Source: Corynebacterium atypicum
GTDB lineage: Bacteria > Actinomycetota > Actinomycetes > Mycobacteriales > Mycobacteriaceae
Direction of reading: 5' to 3'
DNA length: 64,000 nt
NCBI RefSeq assembly: GCF_000732945.1
Contig: NZ_CP008944.1
Location: 1,086,553-1,150,552, forward strand
Shown: in pieces, positions 27,244-36,528 of the stretch
How positions within the stretch are numbered: position 1 is the stretch's first letter
How the letters are laid out: each line of letters starts with the position of its first letter
The notes under the pieces: model-generated
Told to the model about the DNA's origin: nothing
What the model saw: the letters and a program-made list of their open reading frames with translations, nothing else
The model's database searches: none
Made by a program: the position numbers and the translations under genes

Positions 27244-27660
27244 CTAGGCGGCGGCGAGGACGAGAGCGATCCCGCCGCCGCCTAGTACTGTCAAGGCCAA
27301 GGTCATCAGGCCCACCGCGGCGACGTTCGCCTCGAGGCGGCCGGTGGCGAGCCCCCGCGCGGCGTGCCGGTAGCGGGCCCGCTGCCGGGCGACGATGGTC
27401 AGTGCCAGAACCACCAGGGCGCTGAACAGGACGAGCACGGCCGGCCCATAGCTATCCGACCACCGCAGGGTGATCGCGGAGGCCGCGAGCGTGGCGAGCA
27501 CAGTGCGCGTCCAGGACAGCGAGGTGCGTTCGGGCTGCAGGCCGGCGTCGCCGTGCACCGCAGGTGCCTGCCCGGACGCGGCGGCGAACACGTCTTTGCC
27601 CGGGGGCGCGGTCGCGGCGTCGGAAGTGTTTTGTGCGGCGCGCCCGGACGTGCCCGTCAC
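27244..27660 (-). CDS. DUF202 membrane protein (first of a pair)
   Basis: The 138-residue protein has a hydrophilic first third, the DUF202 signature LQPERTSLSWTRTVLATLAA (about residues 42-61), and three hydrophobic segments. The function of the family (YidH in E. coli) is unknown. Its start overlaps the stop codon of the preceding DUF202 gene by 4 bp, so the two are translated together and may form a heteromer. Confidence 0.85.
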   Translation of the reverse strand: MTGTSGRAAQNTSDAATAPPGKDVFAAASGQAPAVHGDAGLQPERTSLSWTRTVLATLAASAITLRWSDSYGPAVLVLFSALVVLALTIVARQRARYRHAARGLATGRLEANVAAVGLMTLALTVLGGGGIALVLAAA

Positions 27661-28052
27661 GCGAGGATCACCGCGATCGCCACGGCGCAGGCGAGCACCA
27701 CGGCCGCGGCGAGAAGCGGGCCGATCGCCGGCACCGGAAGCGGTTTGCCCGTGCGCATCGCCCGCTCGATCCGCAGCCAGCGCACGGCAGCACCGAGTGC
27801 GATGGCAAGCCCGATGGCGATGACGAAGACGGCAAGCCCCACCCGGATTGGGGCCTGGAGGCCCTCGATGTGAAAGGCCCCGAGCGCCACTCCGCCGCCG
27901 AGGAAGGCCAGCGAGGTCCGCGTCCAGGCCAGAAACGTCCGCTCGTTGGCCAGCGTAAATCGGGGATCCGGCTCGTGCCCGCCGGGCAATAGGGTGCGCG
28001 CTAACCAGGAGCGCTCGGGTTCGGGTGGGTCAGGGGCGGGTGTTTGTGACAC
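27657..28052 (-). CDS. DUF202 (YidH-like) membrane protein (second of a pair)
   Basis: The 131-residue protein carries FTLANERTFLAWTRTSLAFL (about residues 31-50), the classic YidH signature, and three membrane segments. The GTG at 28050-28052 was chosen: TAAGAT (28061-28066 on the minus strand) lies 8 nt upstream. The frame continues far upstream but only antisense to fhs. It is divergent from fhs with 48 bp between start codons. Confidence 0.87.
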   Translation of the reverse strand: MSQTPAPDPPEPERSWLARTLLPGGHEPDPRFTLANERTFLAWTRTSLAFLGGGVALGAFHIEGLQAPIRVGLAVFVIAIGLAIALGAAVRWLRIERAMRTGKPLPVPAIGPLLAAAVVLACAVAIAVILA

Positions 28053-28100
28053 GGCCCTCAATCTTAGTCGTGGGTGCGAAACCCGGTAGCCTGTGCAGCT

Positions 28101-29762
28101 ATGCAGCCAAGTGACGTAGACATCGCCCAGAACCACCGACTCGAGCCCATCGAGCAGATCGCAGCGAAGATCGGCATCCCGGCCGAGGCACTCATTAGCT
28201 ATGGTACGGACAAGGCGAAGGTAAACCCCGCGCTGTTGCCGCGCAGCCAGTCGCCCGGCCGGCTGGTGCTGGTCACCGGCATTTCCCCGATCCCGGCCGG
28301 CGAGGGCAAGTCCACGGTGCTCATCGGGCTTGCCGACGCCCTGACGAGGCTCGGCCACCGCGCGGCGGCGGCGCTTCGCGAGCCTTCCCAGGGGCCGGTC
28401 ATGGGACTCAAGGGCGGGGCGTGCGGCGGCGGCTACTCGCAGATCGTGCCGATGACGGACATCAATCTGCACTTCACCGGCGACTTTCACGCGATCTCGG
28501 CGGCGACGAACACGTTGGCGGCCGTGGTGGATAACCACATCCACCAGGGAAACGAGCTGGGCATCGACCCGAGGCAGGTGACCTGGCAGCGCTGCGTGGA
28601 CGTCAATGACCGCGCCCTGCGCCAGGTCGTCACCGGGCTGGGCGGCAAGGCCCACGGTGTGCCGGCCCAGACCGGTTTTACGATCACCGCGGCCAGCGAA
28701 ATCATGGCGGTAGTGGGCCTGGCAGCAGACCTGGCTGATCTGAAGCGCCGGCTGGGCCAGATCACCGTGGGGTTTAGCTTCTCCGGCGAGCCGGTGACCG
28801 TCGGGCAGCTGGGCGTGGCCGGCGCGCTGACCGCACTGCTCAAGGACGCGGTGCTGCCGAACCTGGTGCAGACCCTGGGCGGCACCCCGGCCTTCGTCCA
28901 CGGCGGCCCTTTTGCCAACATCGCGCACGGCTGCAACTCCGTGGCCGCCACCCGCGCGGCGCTCAGCAGCGCGGATATCGTCTGCACGGAGGCTGGCTTC
29001 GGCTCGGACCTGGGGGCCGAGAAGTTCTTCGATATCAAGGCCCGGCTGGCCGGCCTGGACGTTGCCGGCTGCGTGGTGGTATGCACGATCCGCTCGCTGA
29101 AGTACAACGGCGGGGTCAGCCGCGACGAGCTCAACGAGGAGAACCTCGAGGCGCTAGCGGCCGGGGTGATCAACCTGGAGCGGCACGTCGAAAACGTGCG
29201 CCACTTCGGCGTGGAGCCCGTCGTCGCGCTCAACTTGTTCCCCACGGATTCGCCCGCCGAGCGGGCGTTCATGGCCGAGTGGGCACGAAGCTTCGGCGTG
29301 CGTATCGCCGAGTGCACGGTGTTTGCTGACGGCGGCGCCGGCGGCGAGGAGCTCGCCGGCCAGGTACTTGAAAGCCTGACGGACAAGGCCTCGCACCCGA
29401 TCTACGATCCCGCCGACGGCGTCGAAGCCAGCATCGAGAAGGTGGCGAAGACCATCTACCACGCCGCAGCGGTGCAGTACTCCAAGCGGGCGGAAAAAGA
29501 CCTGCGCCGGCTGAAGGACAACGGCTGGGACAAGCTTCCGGTGTGCATCTCAAAGACCCAGTACTCGTTTTCTGACGACCCCACGGCACTCGGCGCCCCC
29601 GAGGGGCACACGTTGCACGTGCGCGAGCTCGTCGCGCGTACGGGGGCGGGCTTTGTGGTGGCGCTGACCGGTGACGTGATGACGATGCCGGGCCTGCCCA
29701 AAAAGCCGGCGGCCGAGAACATCGACGTGGATGCAAACGGGCGGATTTCCGGGATGTTCTAG
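28101..29762 (+). CDS. fhs: Formate-tetrahydrofolate ligase
   Basis: Fhs makes 10-formyl-THF from formate, THF and ATP, feeding purine and formyl-Met synthesis. The 553-residue protein has the P-loop-like SPIPAGEGKSTVLIGLADAL (about residues 62-81), the REPSQGPVMGLKGGACGGGY segment (about 94-113), and the C-terminal TGDVMTMPGLPKKPAAENID region. All family landmarks are present. The ATG at 28101 gives the expected N-terminus; TAGCCT 8 nt upstream is a possible -10. The gene is not universal in corynebacteria. Confidence 0.96.
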   Translation: MQPSDVDIAQNHRLEPIEQIAAKIGIPAEALISYGTDKAKVNPALLPRSQSPGRLVLVTGISPIPAGEGKSTVLIGLADALTRLGHRAAAALREPSQGPVMGLKGGACGGGYSQIVPMTDINLHFTGDFHAISAATNTLAAVVDNHIHQGNELGIDPRQVTWQRCVDVNDRALRQVVTGLGGKAHGVPAQTGFTITAASEIMAVVGLAADLADLKRRLGQITVGFSFSGEPVTVGQLGVAGALTALLKDAVLPNLVQTLGGTPAFVHGGPFANIAHGCNSVAATRAALSSADIVCTEAGFGSDLGAEKFFDIKARLAGLDVAGCVVVCTIRSLKYNGGVSRDELNEENLEALAAGVINLERHVENVRHFGVEPVVALNLFPTDSPAERAFMAEWARSFGVRIAECTVFADGGAGGEELAGQVLESLTDKASHPIYDPADGVEASIEKVAKTIYHAAAVQYSKRAEKDLRRLKDNGWDKLPVCISKTQYSFSDDPTALGAPEGHTLHVRELVARTGAGFVVALTGDVMTMPGLPKKPAAENIDVDANGRISGMF

Positions 29763-29817
29763 TCCGGGCATCCCAGGTCTGGATGCGCTCGGCGAGATCC
29801 GTCAGCCCTAGGGTCTT

Positions 29818-30708
29818 TTAGGCCGCGGGTGGCTGTGCCTGTCCGGGCCAGCCCGGGTACTCCGGGGCGGTGCCGCCGAAGGCGGGGCAGATGTCTTGGA
29901 ACGAGCACCAGCCGCACAGCTTCGAGGTCGTGGGCTTGAAGTTGCCGCTCTCGCCGTCGGCAACGATGCGCGCCCACAGGCTGGCCAAGTCGCGCTCGAA
30001 GTACTCGAGCTCCTGGGGCGAGGGGCTCAAGTAGAGGGAGTCCATCACCTTGAGGTACATCAGGCGCAGTTGGTCCGGTATGCGCCCATAGAGCCTCCAG
30101 TAGACCAGGGCGTAGAAGCGCATCTGGAAGAAGGCCTGCTGGCTAAACCGGCGCGGGGGCTTCTTGCCCGTCTTGTAATCGACCACGCGAATCTCTCCGG
30201 TGGGCGCGATATCCACCCGGTCGATGAAGCCACGCACGGGCACCCCGCCGTCAAGGGTGGTCGTGACGTATTTCTCGGTGGCGTCAGCGTCGAACCCCTG
30301 CGGATTTTCCATCCGAAAGTACCCCTTGAGTAGCTCCCGGCACTCTACTAAAAAGCCCAGCAGATCCGGCTCGGCGACGAGCTGGGCGAGCTCGGGATCG
30401 TCCGCGCACATCTGCGCCCAGGTGGGCTTGAGCAGCTTGACCGCCGGCGCCAGCTCGCGCTGGGCGCGCGGCCAGGAGTACATCTTCTCCAGCACGGCGT
30501 GTACCAGGGTCCCTTTCACCTGGGCCACGGTCTTCGGCTCGTAGAGCTTGTCGATGGCCCGGAAGCGGTAGAGCAGCGGGCACTGCTGGTAGTCGTTCGC
30601 CCGCGACGGTGATAGGGCGAGCGGCCGGGCGCGGCCCGTGGAGTGGTGCTTCGGGCCCAGGCCCGCAAGCTCGGGGATGGTGTTTTCGGTGCCAGAGTGT
30701 GTAGTCAT
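29818..30708 (-). CDS. RecB-family (PD-(D/E)XK) nuclease with Fe-S-type cysteines
   Basis: The 296-residue protein has the nuclease core PVRGFIDRVDIAPTGEIRVV then DYKTGKKPPRRFSQQAF (metal Asp, then D-x-K). Four cysteines, one in YQQCPLLYRF (about 43) and three in CGWCSFQDICP near the C-terminus, have the spacing of the [4Fe-4S] clamp known in AddB, Cas4 and related RecB-like nucleases. It is a stand-alone protein in corynebacteria, so it likely acts in DNA repair. I chose the ATG at 30708 over one in-frame TTG upstream. Confidence 0.87.
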   Translation of the reverse strand: MTTHSGTENTIPELAGLGPKHHSTGRARPLALSPSRANDYQQCPLLYRFRAIDKLYEPKTVAQVKGTLVHAVLEKMYSWPRAQRELAPAVKLLKPTWAQMCADDPELAQLVAEPDLLGFLVECRELLKGYFRMENPQGFDADATEKYVTTTLDGGVPVRGFIDRVDIAPTGEIRVVDYKTGKKPPRRFSQQAFFQMRFYALVYWRLYGRIPDQLRLMYLKVMDSLYLSPSPQELEYFERDLASLWARIVADGESGNFKPTTSKLCGWCSFQDICPAFGGTAPEYPGWPGQAQPPAA

Positions 30709-30783
30709 GGTTGCTGTCAAGCCTATCTAAGGCCGGGTAATGGCCAGGCGAGCACGGCTGGCCGGCGCCGCGCGTGGTTGACT

Positions 30784-32052
30784 ATGGGTATGTCCTTATG
30801 CGACTTTCTCACCTTCCTCGACTCCAGCCCGAGCTCCTTCCACGCTGCGGCTAACGTGACTGACCACCTGCACCAGAAGGGGTTTGACCGCCAACGCCTC
30901 GATCAGGCTTTTTCGGCGGCGCCCGGGGGCCACGTGCTGGTCTCCGGCGGCGCGGTCATCGCCTGGTGGATACCGGATGCGGCAAAGCCCCCGAAGGCAC
31001 TTCGCTTGGTGGGGGCGCACACCGACTCGCCGGGGTTTGTGGTCAAGCCGCGCCCCGAGTTCTTGCGCGAGCACTTCCGCCAGTTAGCCGTCGAGGTCTA
31101 TGGCGGGCCTATCATCTCCTCCTGGTTCGATCGCGACCTCGCGCTGGCCGGGCGGCTGGTCACCGCCGACGGCGCGACGCACCTGGTGCACACTGGGCCA
31201 ATCGCCCGGATCCCGCACCTGGCGATCCACCTGTACCGCTCCGACGACTTTTCCGCGGATCGGCAGCGCCACCTGCAGCCGATCATCGGGCTGGAGACCG
31301 GCCCAGACTTTGTCGACGCGCTCGCCCAGGCGGCAGGCGTAGAGCGCGCGCAGTGCCTGCCGCCGGCGGCCTTCGACCTGATTACTGTCGACGCCCAGCC
31401 GGCTAGCCGCATCGGCACCCAGCAGGAGCTGGTCGCCAGCGGGCGTCTCGACAACCTCACCAGCGTGTGGGCCGGGCTCGACGCGCTGGGTGCGGCCGTG
31501 GACGCCGGCATGGGCGGTGAGGACGTCCGGGTGTTCGCCGCCTTCGATCACGAGGAGGTGGGATCGCAGTCGCCGACCGGGGCCGGTGGGCCCCTGCTGG
31601 CCAGCGTGCTCACCCGGATTACCCGGGCTCTCGGGGCAGACGAAGAAGAGCGCGCGGCGATCCTCGCGCGCTCGCTCAACGTCTCGGCCGACGCCGCGCA
31701 CTCGGTGCACCCGAACTACCCGGATAAGCACGACCCCACCCACCACCCGGTCTTGGGTGGCGGGCCGGTGACCAAGATCAACGCCAACCAGCGCTACGCG
31801 TCGACGGCGCAGACAGTCAGCCGCTGGCGCCGGCACCTGTTGAGCGCGGGGGTTGGCGGGCAAGACTTTGTGAGCAACAACGCGGTGCCCTGCGGCTCGA
31901 CCATCGGGCCGATTACCGCCACCGGTACCGGGATTCCCACCGTGGACGTCGGCGTGCCGCTGCTGTCCATGCACTCGGCCCGCGAGCTGTGCGCGTGGGG
32001 TGACGTAGCCGGCCTTTCCCGGGCGCTTACGGACTTCTGGTGCAGTGAGTAA
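30784..32052 (+). CDS. M18-family aminopeptidase (aspartyl aminopeptidase type)
   Basis: The dinuclear-zinc aminopeptidase (422 residues) shows all ligand segments: RLVGAHTDSPGFVVKP (His-x-Asp), SGRLDNLTSVWAGL (bridging Asp), FAAFDHEEVGSQSPTGA (general base Glu and ligand Glu), and PLLSMHSARELCAWGD (final His). It releases acidic N-terminal residues from peptides in the cytosol. Two start codons are close together (30784 MGMSLCDFLTF; 30790 MSLCDF); neither has a good ribosome site. It is divergent from the RecB-like gene. Confidence 0.93.
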   Translation: MGMSLCDFLTFLDSSPSSFHAAANVTDHLHQKGFDRQRLDQAFSAAPGGHVLVSGGAVIAWWIPDAAKPPKALRLVGAHTDSPGFVVKPRPEFLREHFRQLAVEVYGGPIISSWFDRDLALAGRLVTADGATHLVHTGPIARIPHLAIHLYRSDDFSADRQRHLQPIIGLETGPDFVDALAQAAGVERAQCLPPAAFDLITVDAQPASRIGTQQELVASGRLDNLTSVWAGLDALGAAVDAGMGGEDVRVFAAFDHEEVGSQSPTGAGGPLLASVLTRITRALGADEEERAAILARSLNVSADAAHSVHPNYPDKHDPTHHPVLGGGPVTKINANQRYASTAQTVSRWRRHLLSAGVGGQDFVSNNAVPCGSTIGPITATGTGIPTVDVGVPLLSMHSARELCAWGDVAGLSRALTDFWCSE

Positions 32053-32082
32053 CGCACCCTCAGGCCCCCGGAACCGCGACAC

Positions 32083-32151
32083 CCAAACACCGCCATATCC
32101 AAACACCGCGGCACCCCAGTGCGCGGCACGAGGCACGACCACTAGGCACGA
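32083..32151 (+). repeat. Short direct repeats between the aminopeptidase gene and trmI
   Basis: CCAAACACCGC occurs at 32083-32093 and 32099-32109 (period 16), and GGCACGA at 32125-32131, 32132-32138 and 32145-32151. All are in the 117-bp gap and have no known function. Confidence 0.5.
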
Positions 32152-32169
32152 CAAGGAAGCGAATCATTC

Positions 32170-33006
32170 ATGGCCTACTCCGGCCCCTTCCAGCCGGGCG
32201 ACCGCGTCCAGCTGACCGATCCCAAACGCCGCCACCACACCTTTGTGCTGGAGCGCGGCGGCAAGTACTTCACCCACAAGGGCGAGATCTCCCACGATGA
32301 CATCATCGGGCTCGATGAGGGCTCTGTGGTGCGCTCCCAGCTGGGCAGCGAGTACCTGTGCTTCAGGCACCTCTACGTGGACCACGTCCTGTCGATGCCG
32401 CGTGGGGCGGCGGTGATCTACCCCAAAGACACCGCCCAGATCCTCGTGGAAGGCGACATTTTCCCCGGCGCGCGCGTGCTCGAGGCCGGAGCCGGCTCAG
32501 GTGCGCTGACGATCGCGTTGCTGCGCGCCGTGGGCGAACAGGGCACCGTCTTTTCCTGGGAAGTGCGTGGAGACCACCTCGAGTTTGCCCAGGAGAACGT
32601 CGCCACGTACTTCCGCGATACCCCGCAGAACTGGCGGCCGCGCCTCGGCGATCTGGCAGACGCCACCCGCGGTGAGCTCGGCGAGCCGGTCGACCGGATT
32701 GTGCTCGACATGGTGGAACCCTGGCACTTCCTGGGTACGGTCGCGGACCTGCTCATCCCCGGCGGGGTGCTCATGACGTACGTGGCCACGGTGCCCCAGC
32801 TGATGAAAACGATGGAGGGCATCCGCCAGGCGCGCTGCTTCACCGAGCCCCGGGCCTGGGAGACGCTGCTGCGCGAGTGGCGCGTCGAGGGCCTGGCCAC
32901 CCGTCCCGAGCACCGCATGAACGCGCACACCGCCTTCTTGGTCTGGGCGCGCCGGCTCGCCGACGGCGTGACTCCGCCGCGCCCGCAGCGACGCGCGCGT
33001 CGCTAA
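32170..33006 (+). CDS. trmI: tRNA (adenine58-N1)-methyltransferase TrmI
   Basis: TrmI makes m1A58 in the T-loop of tRNA. The 278-residue protein has the N-terminal beta domain (about 1-70; GPFQPGDRVQLTDPKRRHHT) and a Rossmann SAM domain with VLEAGAGSGALTIALLRAVG (motif I, about 102-121), WEVRGDHLEFAQENV and the catalytic-region VDRIVLDMVEPWHFL (about 175-189). It is orthologous by position to M. tuberculosis Rv2118c, just upstream of the Arc ATPase. Confidence 0.95.
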   Translation: MAYSGPFQPGDRVQLTDPKRRHHTFVLERGGKYFTHKGEISHDDIIGLDEGSVVRSQLGSEYLCFRHLYVDHVLSMPRGAAVIYPKDTAQILVEGDIFPGARVLEAGAGSGALTIALLRAVGEQGTVFSWEVRGDHLEFAQENVATYFRDTPQNWRPRLGDLADATRGELGEPVDRIVLDMVEPWHFLGTVADLLIPGGVLMTYVATVPQLMKTMEGIRQARCFTEPRAWETLLREWRVEGLATRPEHRMNAHTAFLVWARRLADGVTPPRPQRRARR

Positions 33007-33068
33007 GCGCGCCACCGGGAGCCCGGCCGGCCTTCCGCAGCTCTGCCTGTGGGGGTTAGTCTGGGGGC

Positions 33069-34676
33069 ATGAGTCAGCCAGAGTCCTTCGCCGAGCACGT
33101 GCGCCGCGAGCGGGCCGCCGAGAAAGCCCGTGAGATCGAGCAGGCTAACCGCAATGACCTGCAGAAGTTGAGCGACGAGGTCGCGGAGCTCAGCCGCACG
33201 AACCGCTACCTGGGTGCGCGCAACGCAAAACTCGCCGAGATGTTGAAAAGCTCACGCGACAAGCTGGCAAATCTGTACCAGCAGATTGAGGCGATGGCCG
33301 AGCCGCCGAACACCTACGGCATCTTCCTCGAGCGCTCGGCGGACGGGCAGTCCGCGGAGATTTCCACCTCCGGGCGCCGGCTCCGGGTCCCGGTCTCTCC
33401 GATGGTCTGCCAAGCGGACTTGCGCCCGGGCATCCGGGTGCGGCTGGGGCAGAACCACCAGCTTATCGACGCCGCGGGATTTTCTGACGCCGGCGAACTG
33501 GGCACGCTCGTCGAGCTTCTGGGAACGCAGCGGGCGATCGTTACGGATTCCGCCGGCGAGCAGCGCGTGGTCCACCTGGCCGGGACGCTGATCGACCAGA
33601 CGACCCGGCACCCGCGCGCGGGAGACAGCATCCTGTTCGACCGCCGGTCCTCGTGGGCCTTCGAGATCATCCCTAAGGCGGACGTGGCCAAGCTTTCCTT
33701 GGAGGAGATCCCGGATGTGACCTACGCGGACATCGGGGGATTGGACACCCAGATCGAGCAGATCCACGACGCGGTCGAGCTGCCGTTTAGCCACCCCGAG
33801 CTCTACCGTGCCTACGCCCTGCGCCCGCCGAAGGGCGTGCTGCTCTACGGCCCGCCCGGGTGCGGCAAGACGTTGATTGCCAAAGCGGTGGCGAATTCAC
33901 TCGCGCAGCGCGCGGAGACTGGCCAGCAGCCGTTCTTCTTGAACGTCAAGGGCCCGGAGCTGTTGAACAAGTACGTCGGGGAGACCGAGCGCCAGATTCG
34001 CGTGATTTTTGAGCGCGCCCGGGAGCTGGCCAGCGAGGGACAGCCGGTGATTATCTTCTTCGACGAGATGGAGGCGCTCTTCCGCACCCGCGGGTCGGGC
34101 CGCAGCTCGGACGTGGAGACGACGGTGGTGCCGCAGCTTCTGGCCGAGCTCGACGGCGTGGAGGCGTTGAGCAACGTCATCGTCATCGGCGCGACGAACC
34201 GCGAGGAGCTCATCGACCCGGCGGTGTTGCGCCCCGGCCGCCTCGACGTGAAGATCCGGGTGGAACGCCCGGGCCGGGACTCCGCAGCCGACATCTTCGC
34301 CCGCTACCTGCCGCCCGAGGTGCCGATGTCTGCCCCAGTCGACGAGCTGATTCGGGCCGGGGTGGACGCCCTGTTCGAGCCCAAGCCGTACGTGGAGCTG
34401 ACCTACTCGGACGGGGAGACGAAGGTGCTCGACTACGCCGACTTCATCTCCGGGGCGATGATCGCCAACATCGTGGACCGGGCGAAGAAGCTCGCCATCA
34501 AGGAGCTTCTGGCCGGCGGCGCGCCCGAGACCGGGGTGCGCCCGGAGCACCTGCGCCAGGCGGTGGCGGCCGAGCGCCGCGAGAGCGAGGACCTGTCGAA
34601 TACGTCGAGCCCAGGCGAATGGACGCGGATCGCCGGCGAGAAGGGTCGCAGGGTGGTGGAGGTGCGCACGCTCTGA
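33069..34676 (+). CDS. arc: Proteasome-type AAA ATPase Arc/Mpa
   Basis: Arc is a hexameric AAA ATPase that binds Pup through its coiled coil and unfolds pupylated proteins. The 535-residue protein has an N-terminal coiled coil (about 5-80), tandem OB domains (about 90-225), then the AAA module: Walker A YGPPGCGKTLIAKAVA (about 260-275), Walker B VIIFFDEMEALF (about 326-337) and the arginine finger region RPGRLDVKI. It ends RRVVEVRTL and lacks the C-terminal Gln-Tyr-Leu tail that docks on a 20S proteasome. No prcB/prcA genes are in the window. TAGTCT 6 nt before the ATG suggests a leaderless transcript. Confidence 0.96.
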   Translation: MSQPESFAEHVRRERAAEKAREIEQANRNDLQKLSDEVAELSRTNRYLGARNAKLAEMLKSSRDKLANLYQQIEAMAEPPNTYGIFLERSADGQSAEISTSGRRLRVPVSPMVCQADLRPGIRVRLGQNHQLIDAAGFSDAGELGTLVELLGTQRAIVTDSAGEQRVVHLAGTLIDQTTRHPRAGDSILFDRRSSWAFEIIPKADVAKLSLEEIPDVTYADIGGLDTQIEQIHDAVELPFSHPELYRAYALRPPKGVLLYGPPGCGKTLIAKAVANSLAQRAETGQQPFFLNVKGPELLNKYVGETERQIRVIFERARELASEGQPVIIFFDEMEALFRTRGSGRSSDVETTVVPQLLAELDGVEALSNVIVIGATNREELIDPAVLRPGRLDVKIRVERPGRDSAADIFARYLPPEVPMSAPVDELIRAGVDALFEPKPYVELTYSDGETKVLDYADFISGAMIANIVDRAKKLAIKELLAGGAPETGVRPEHLRQAVAAERRESEDLSNTSSPGEWTRIAGEKGRRVVEVRTL

Positions 34677-34760
34677 TCGCTTTCGGCACCCGTGGCTTGG
34701 GCATGGCGCGCGGCTGGTCGGCGCGCCGCGGGCATGCCGCCAGGACTACGCTTGGGGAGC

Positions 34761-36287
34761 ATGTCACGCTTTTTGGGCACGGAGACCGAATACGGCATCG
34801 CGACCCCGTCCAGGCCGGAGCTCTCGCCGATCGTCACCTCGACGCACGCGGTGGTGGCGCACGCGGCGATGAATACCGGCGCGCGGTTTAGCTGGGACTT
34901 CGAAGACGAGTTTCCGCTTCGCGACGCCCGCGGCTTTGATCTGCGCCGCTACCGCACCGTTCCCGTGGTGGACTCCACCGCGCTCGGGGTGGCCAACGTG
35001 GTGCTGGACAACGGCGCGCGGTTCTACGTCGACCACGCCCACCCGGAGTATTCCGTGCCGGAGTGCGACTCCGCCTACCTGGCGATGGTGTATGACGCGG
35101 CGGGTGACCTGGTTCTGCACCAGGCCGCGCAGACGATCGCGGAGCTGGACCGCCAGCAGGTGTCGGTGCTCAAGAACCACGATCCCTGCCCGCCGTTGAA
35201 GATCTACAAGAACAACGTCGACGGCAAGGGCGCCTCGTACGGCTCGCACGAGAACTACCAGTACTCGCGGGAGACGGATTTTGCCGAGCTCGCCCAGGCG
35301 CTCATCCCGTTTTTCGTGTGCCGGCAGGTAGTGATCGGCGCGGGCAGGGTCGGCATCGGCGAGAAGGGCGAGCGCGAGGGCTTCCAGATTTCGCAGCGTG
35401 CGGACTATTTCTGCCAGGAGATTTCGCTCGAGACGACCCTGAACCGCGGGATCATTAACACCCGCGACGAGCCGCACGCCGACGCCGCCAAGTACGGCCG
35501 GCTGCACGTGATCATCGGGGATGCGAATATGTCGCAGACGTCAAACCTGCTCAAGCTTGGGATGACGGCGCTCGTCCTCGACGCGATCGAACAGGGCGTG
35601 GACTTTAGCGACCTCGCGCTCGTCGACCCAGTAGCCGAGCTCAAGAACGTCTCGCACGACCCGACGCTCGCGCACCGCCTGACGCTGAAGGACGGCCGCA
35701 GGCTGACCGCCCTCGAGGTACTCGCGGCCTACCGGAAGCGGGTGCACCCCGCAGATCACGAGGACCGCCGGGTGCTGGCCGCCTGGGACGAGGCGGTGGG
35801 GCTATTGGGCGGGGATCCGCTGCTGGCGGCTGGCCTGCTCGACTGGCCGACCAAGCTTGCGTTGGTGCGCCGGTACCTGGATCGCGGCGTGGCAGCCGGG
35901 GACGCCAAGCTGAAGCTGATCGATCTGCAGTACACGGACATCGACCCGGAGCGGGGCCTGTATCACGCCCTGGTGCGCGCCGGCCGGATGCGCACGCTGG
36001 CCAGCGACGCGGAGATCGCGCGCGCCGTGGACGTCCCCCCGGCCGGGTCGCGGGCCTTCCTGCGCGGACGGATCGTGGAGAAGTTCGCGCAGTTCGTCGC
36101 GGCGGCCAGCTGGCAGGCGATCACCCTGGCGCTGAGCGATACCCACGCCCGCGTGCTGCTGCCGGAGACCGGGCGGGCTACGCGTGCCGAGGTCGGCGAG
36201 CTGGTGGAGCAGGCGAGCACTCCGGAAGAACTGGTGGCCGGGCTAGAAAGAGCGGGATTTGACGTAGAAAAGTTGAGCGCACGCTAA
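34761..36287 (+). CDS. dop: Depupylase Dop
   Basis: Dop removes Pup from substrates and, where Pup ends in Gln, deamidates it. The 508-residue protein starts MSRFLGTETEYGIATPSRPE, with the ATP/Mg glutamate in the TETEYG motif, and has VYKNNVDGKGASYGSHENYQ-like IYKNNVDGKGASYGSHENYQ (about 151-170), ISQRADYFCQE and INTRDEPHADA. It is a paralogue of PafA (glutamine-synthetase-like fold). The ATG at 34761 has GGGGAG 4 nt upstream. Here Pup ends in Glu, so deamidation is not needed and Dop probably works mainly as depupylase. Confidence 0.96.
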   Translation: MSRFLGTETEYGIATPSRPELSPIVTSTHAVVAHAAMNTGARFSWDFEDEFPLRDARGFDLRRYRTVPVVDSTALGVANVVLDNGARFYVDHAHPEYSVPECDSAYLAMVYDAAGDLVLHQAAQTIAELDRQQVSVLKNHDPCPPLKIYKNNVDGKGASYGSHENYQYSRETDFAELAQALIPFFVCRQVVIGAGRVGIGEKGEREGFQISQRADYFCQEISLETTLNRGIINTRDEPHADAAKYGRLHVIIGDANMSQTSNLLKLGMTALVLDAIEQGVDFSDLALVDPVAELKNVSHDPTLAHRLTLKDGRRLTALEVLAAYRKRVHPADHEDRRVLAAWDEAVGLLGGDPLLAAGLLDWPTKLALVRRYLDRGVAAGDAKLKLIDLQYTDIDPERGLYHALVRAGRMRTLASDAEIARAVDVPPAGSRAFLRGRIVEKFAQFVAAASWQAITLALSDTHARVLLPETGRATRAEVGELVEQASTPEELVAGLERAGFDVEKLSAR

Positions 36288-36331
36288 GTACAATCGCACG
36301 CAGTATCTGGCTTTGAAGGGAGCAACGTTTA

Positions 36332-36523
36332 GTGAAGTCCACGAGCTCGCAACTACACGCTGGTGGGGGCAAGGGCGATGGCGACGAGGAGGCCTTCGAG
36401 GCCGCCGGCCAGGCCCAGGTGCACACGCAGGGCACCGACGACCTGCTCGATGAGATCGACGGCCTGCTAGAAACGAACGCCGAAGAGTTTGTGAACTCTT
36501 ACGTGCAAAAGGGCGGCGAATAG
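36332..36523 (+). CDS. pup: Prokaryotic ubiquitin-like protein Pup
   Basis: The 63-residue intrinsically disordered protein modifies lysines on target proteins. It starts at GTG 36332 and ends [10 protein letters not shown]. The C-terminal Gly-Gly-Glu is the ready-to-ligate form, unlike the GGQ of mycobacteria that needs deamidation. The central acidic segment [18 protein letters not shown] (about residues 36-53) forms the Arc-binding helix. It sits between dop and pafA, 6 bp before the latter. Confidence 0.96.
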   Translation: MKSTSSQLHAGGGKGDGDEEAFEAAGQAQVHTQGTDDLLDEIDGLLETNAEEFVNSYVQKGGE

Positions 36524-36528
36524 CCGCG

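Noticed and set aside
27657-28928. Upstream extension of the second DUF202 gene by almost 300 codons
   Set aside because: The extension runs antisense through fhs and has no domain; the GTG at 28052 gives the normal family length.
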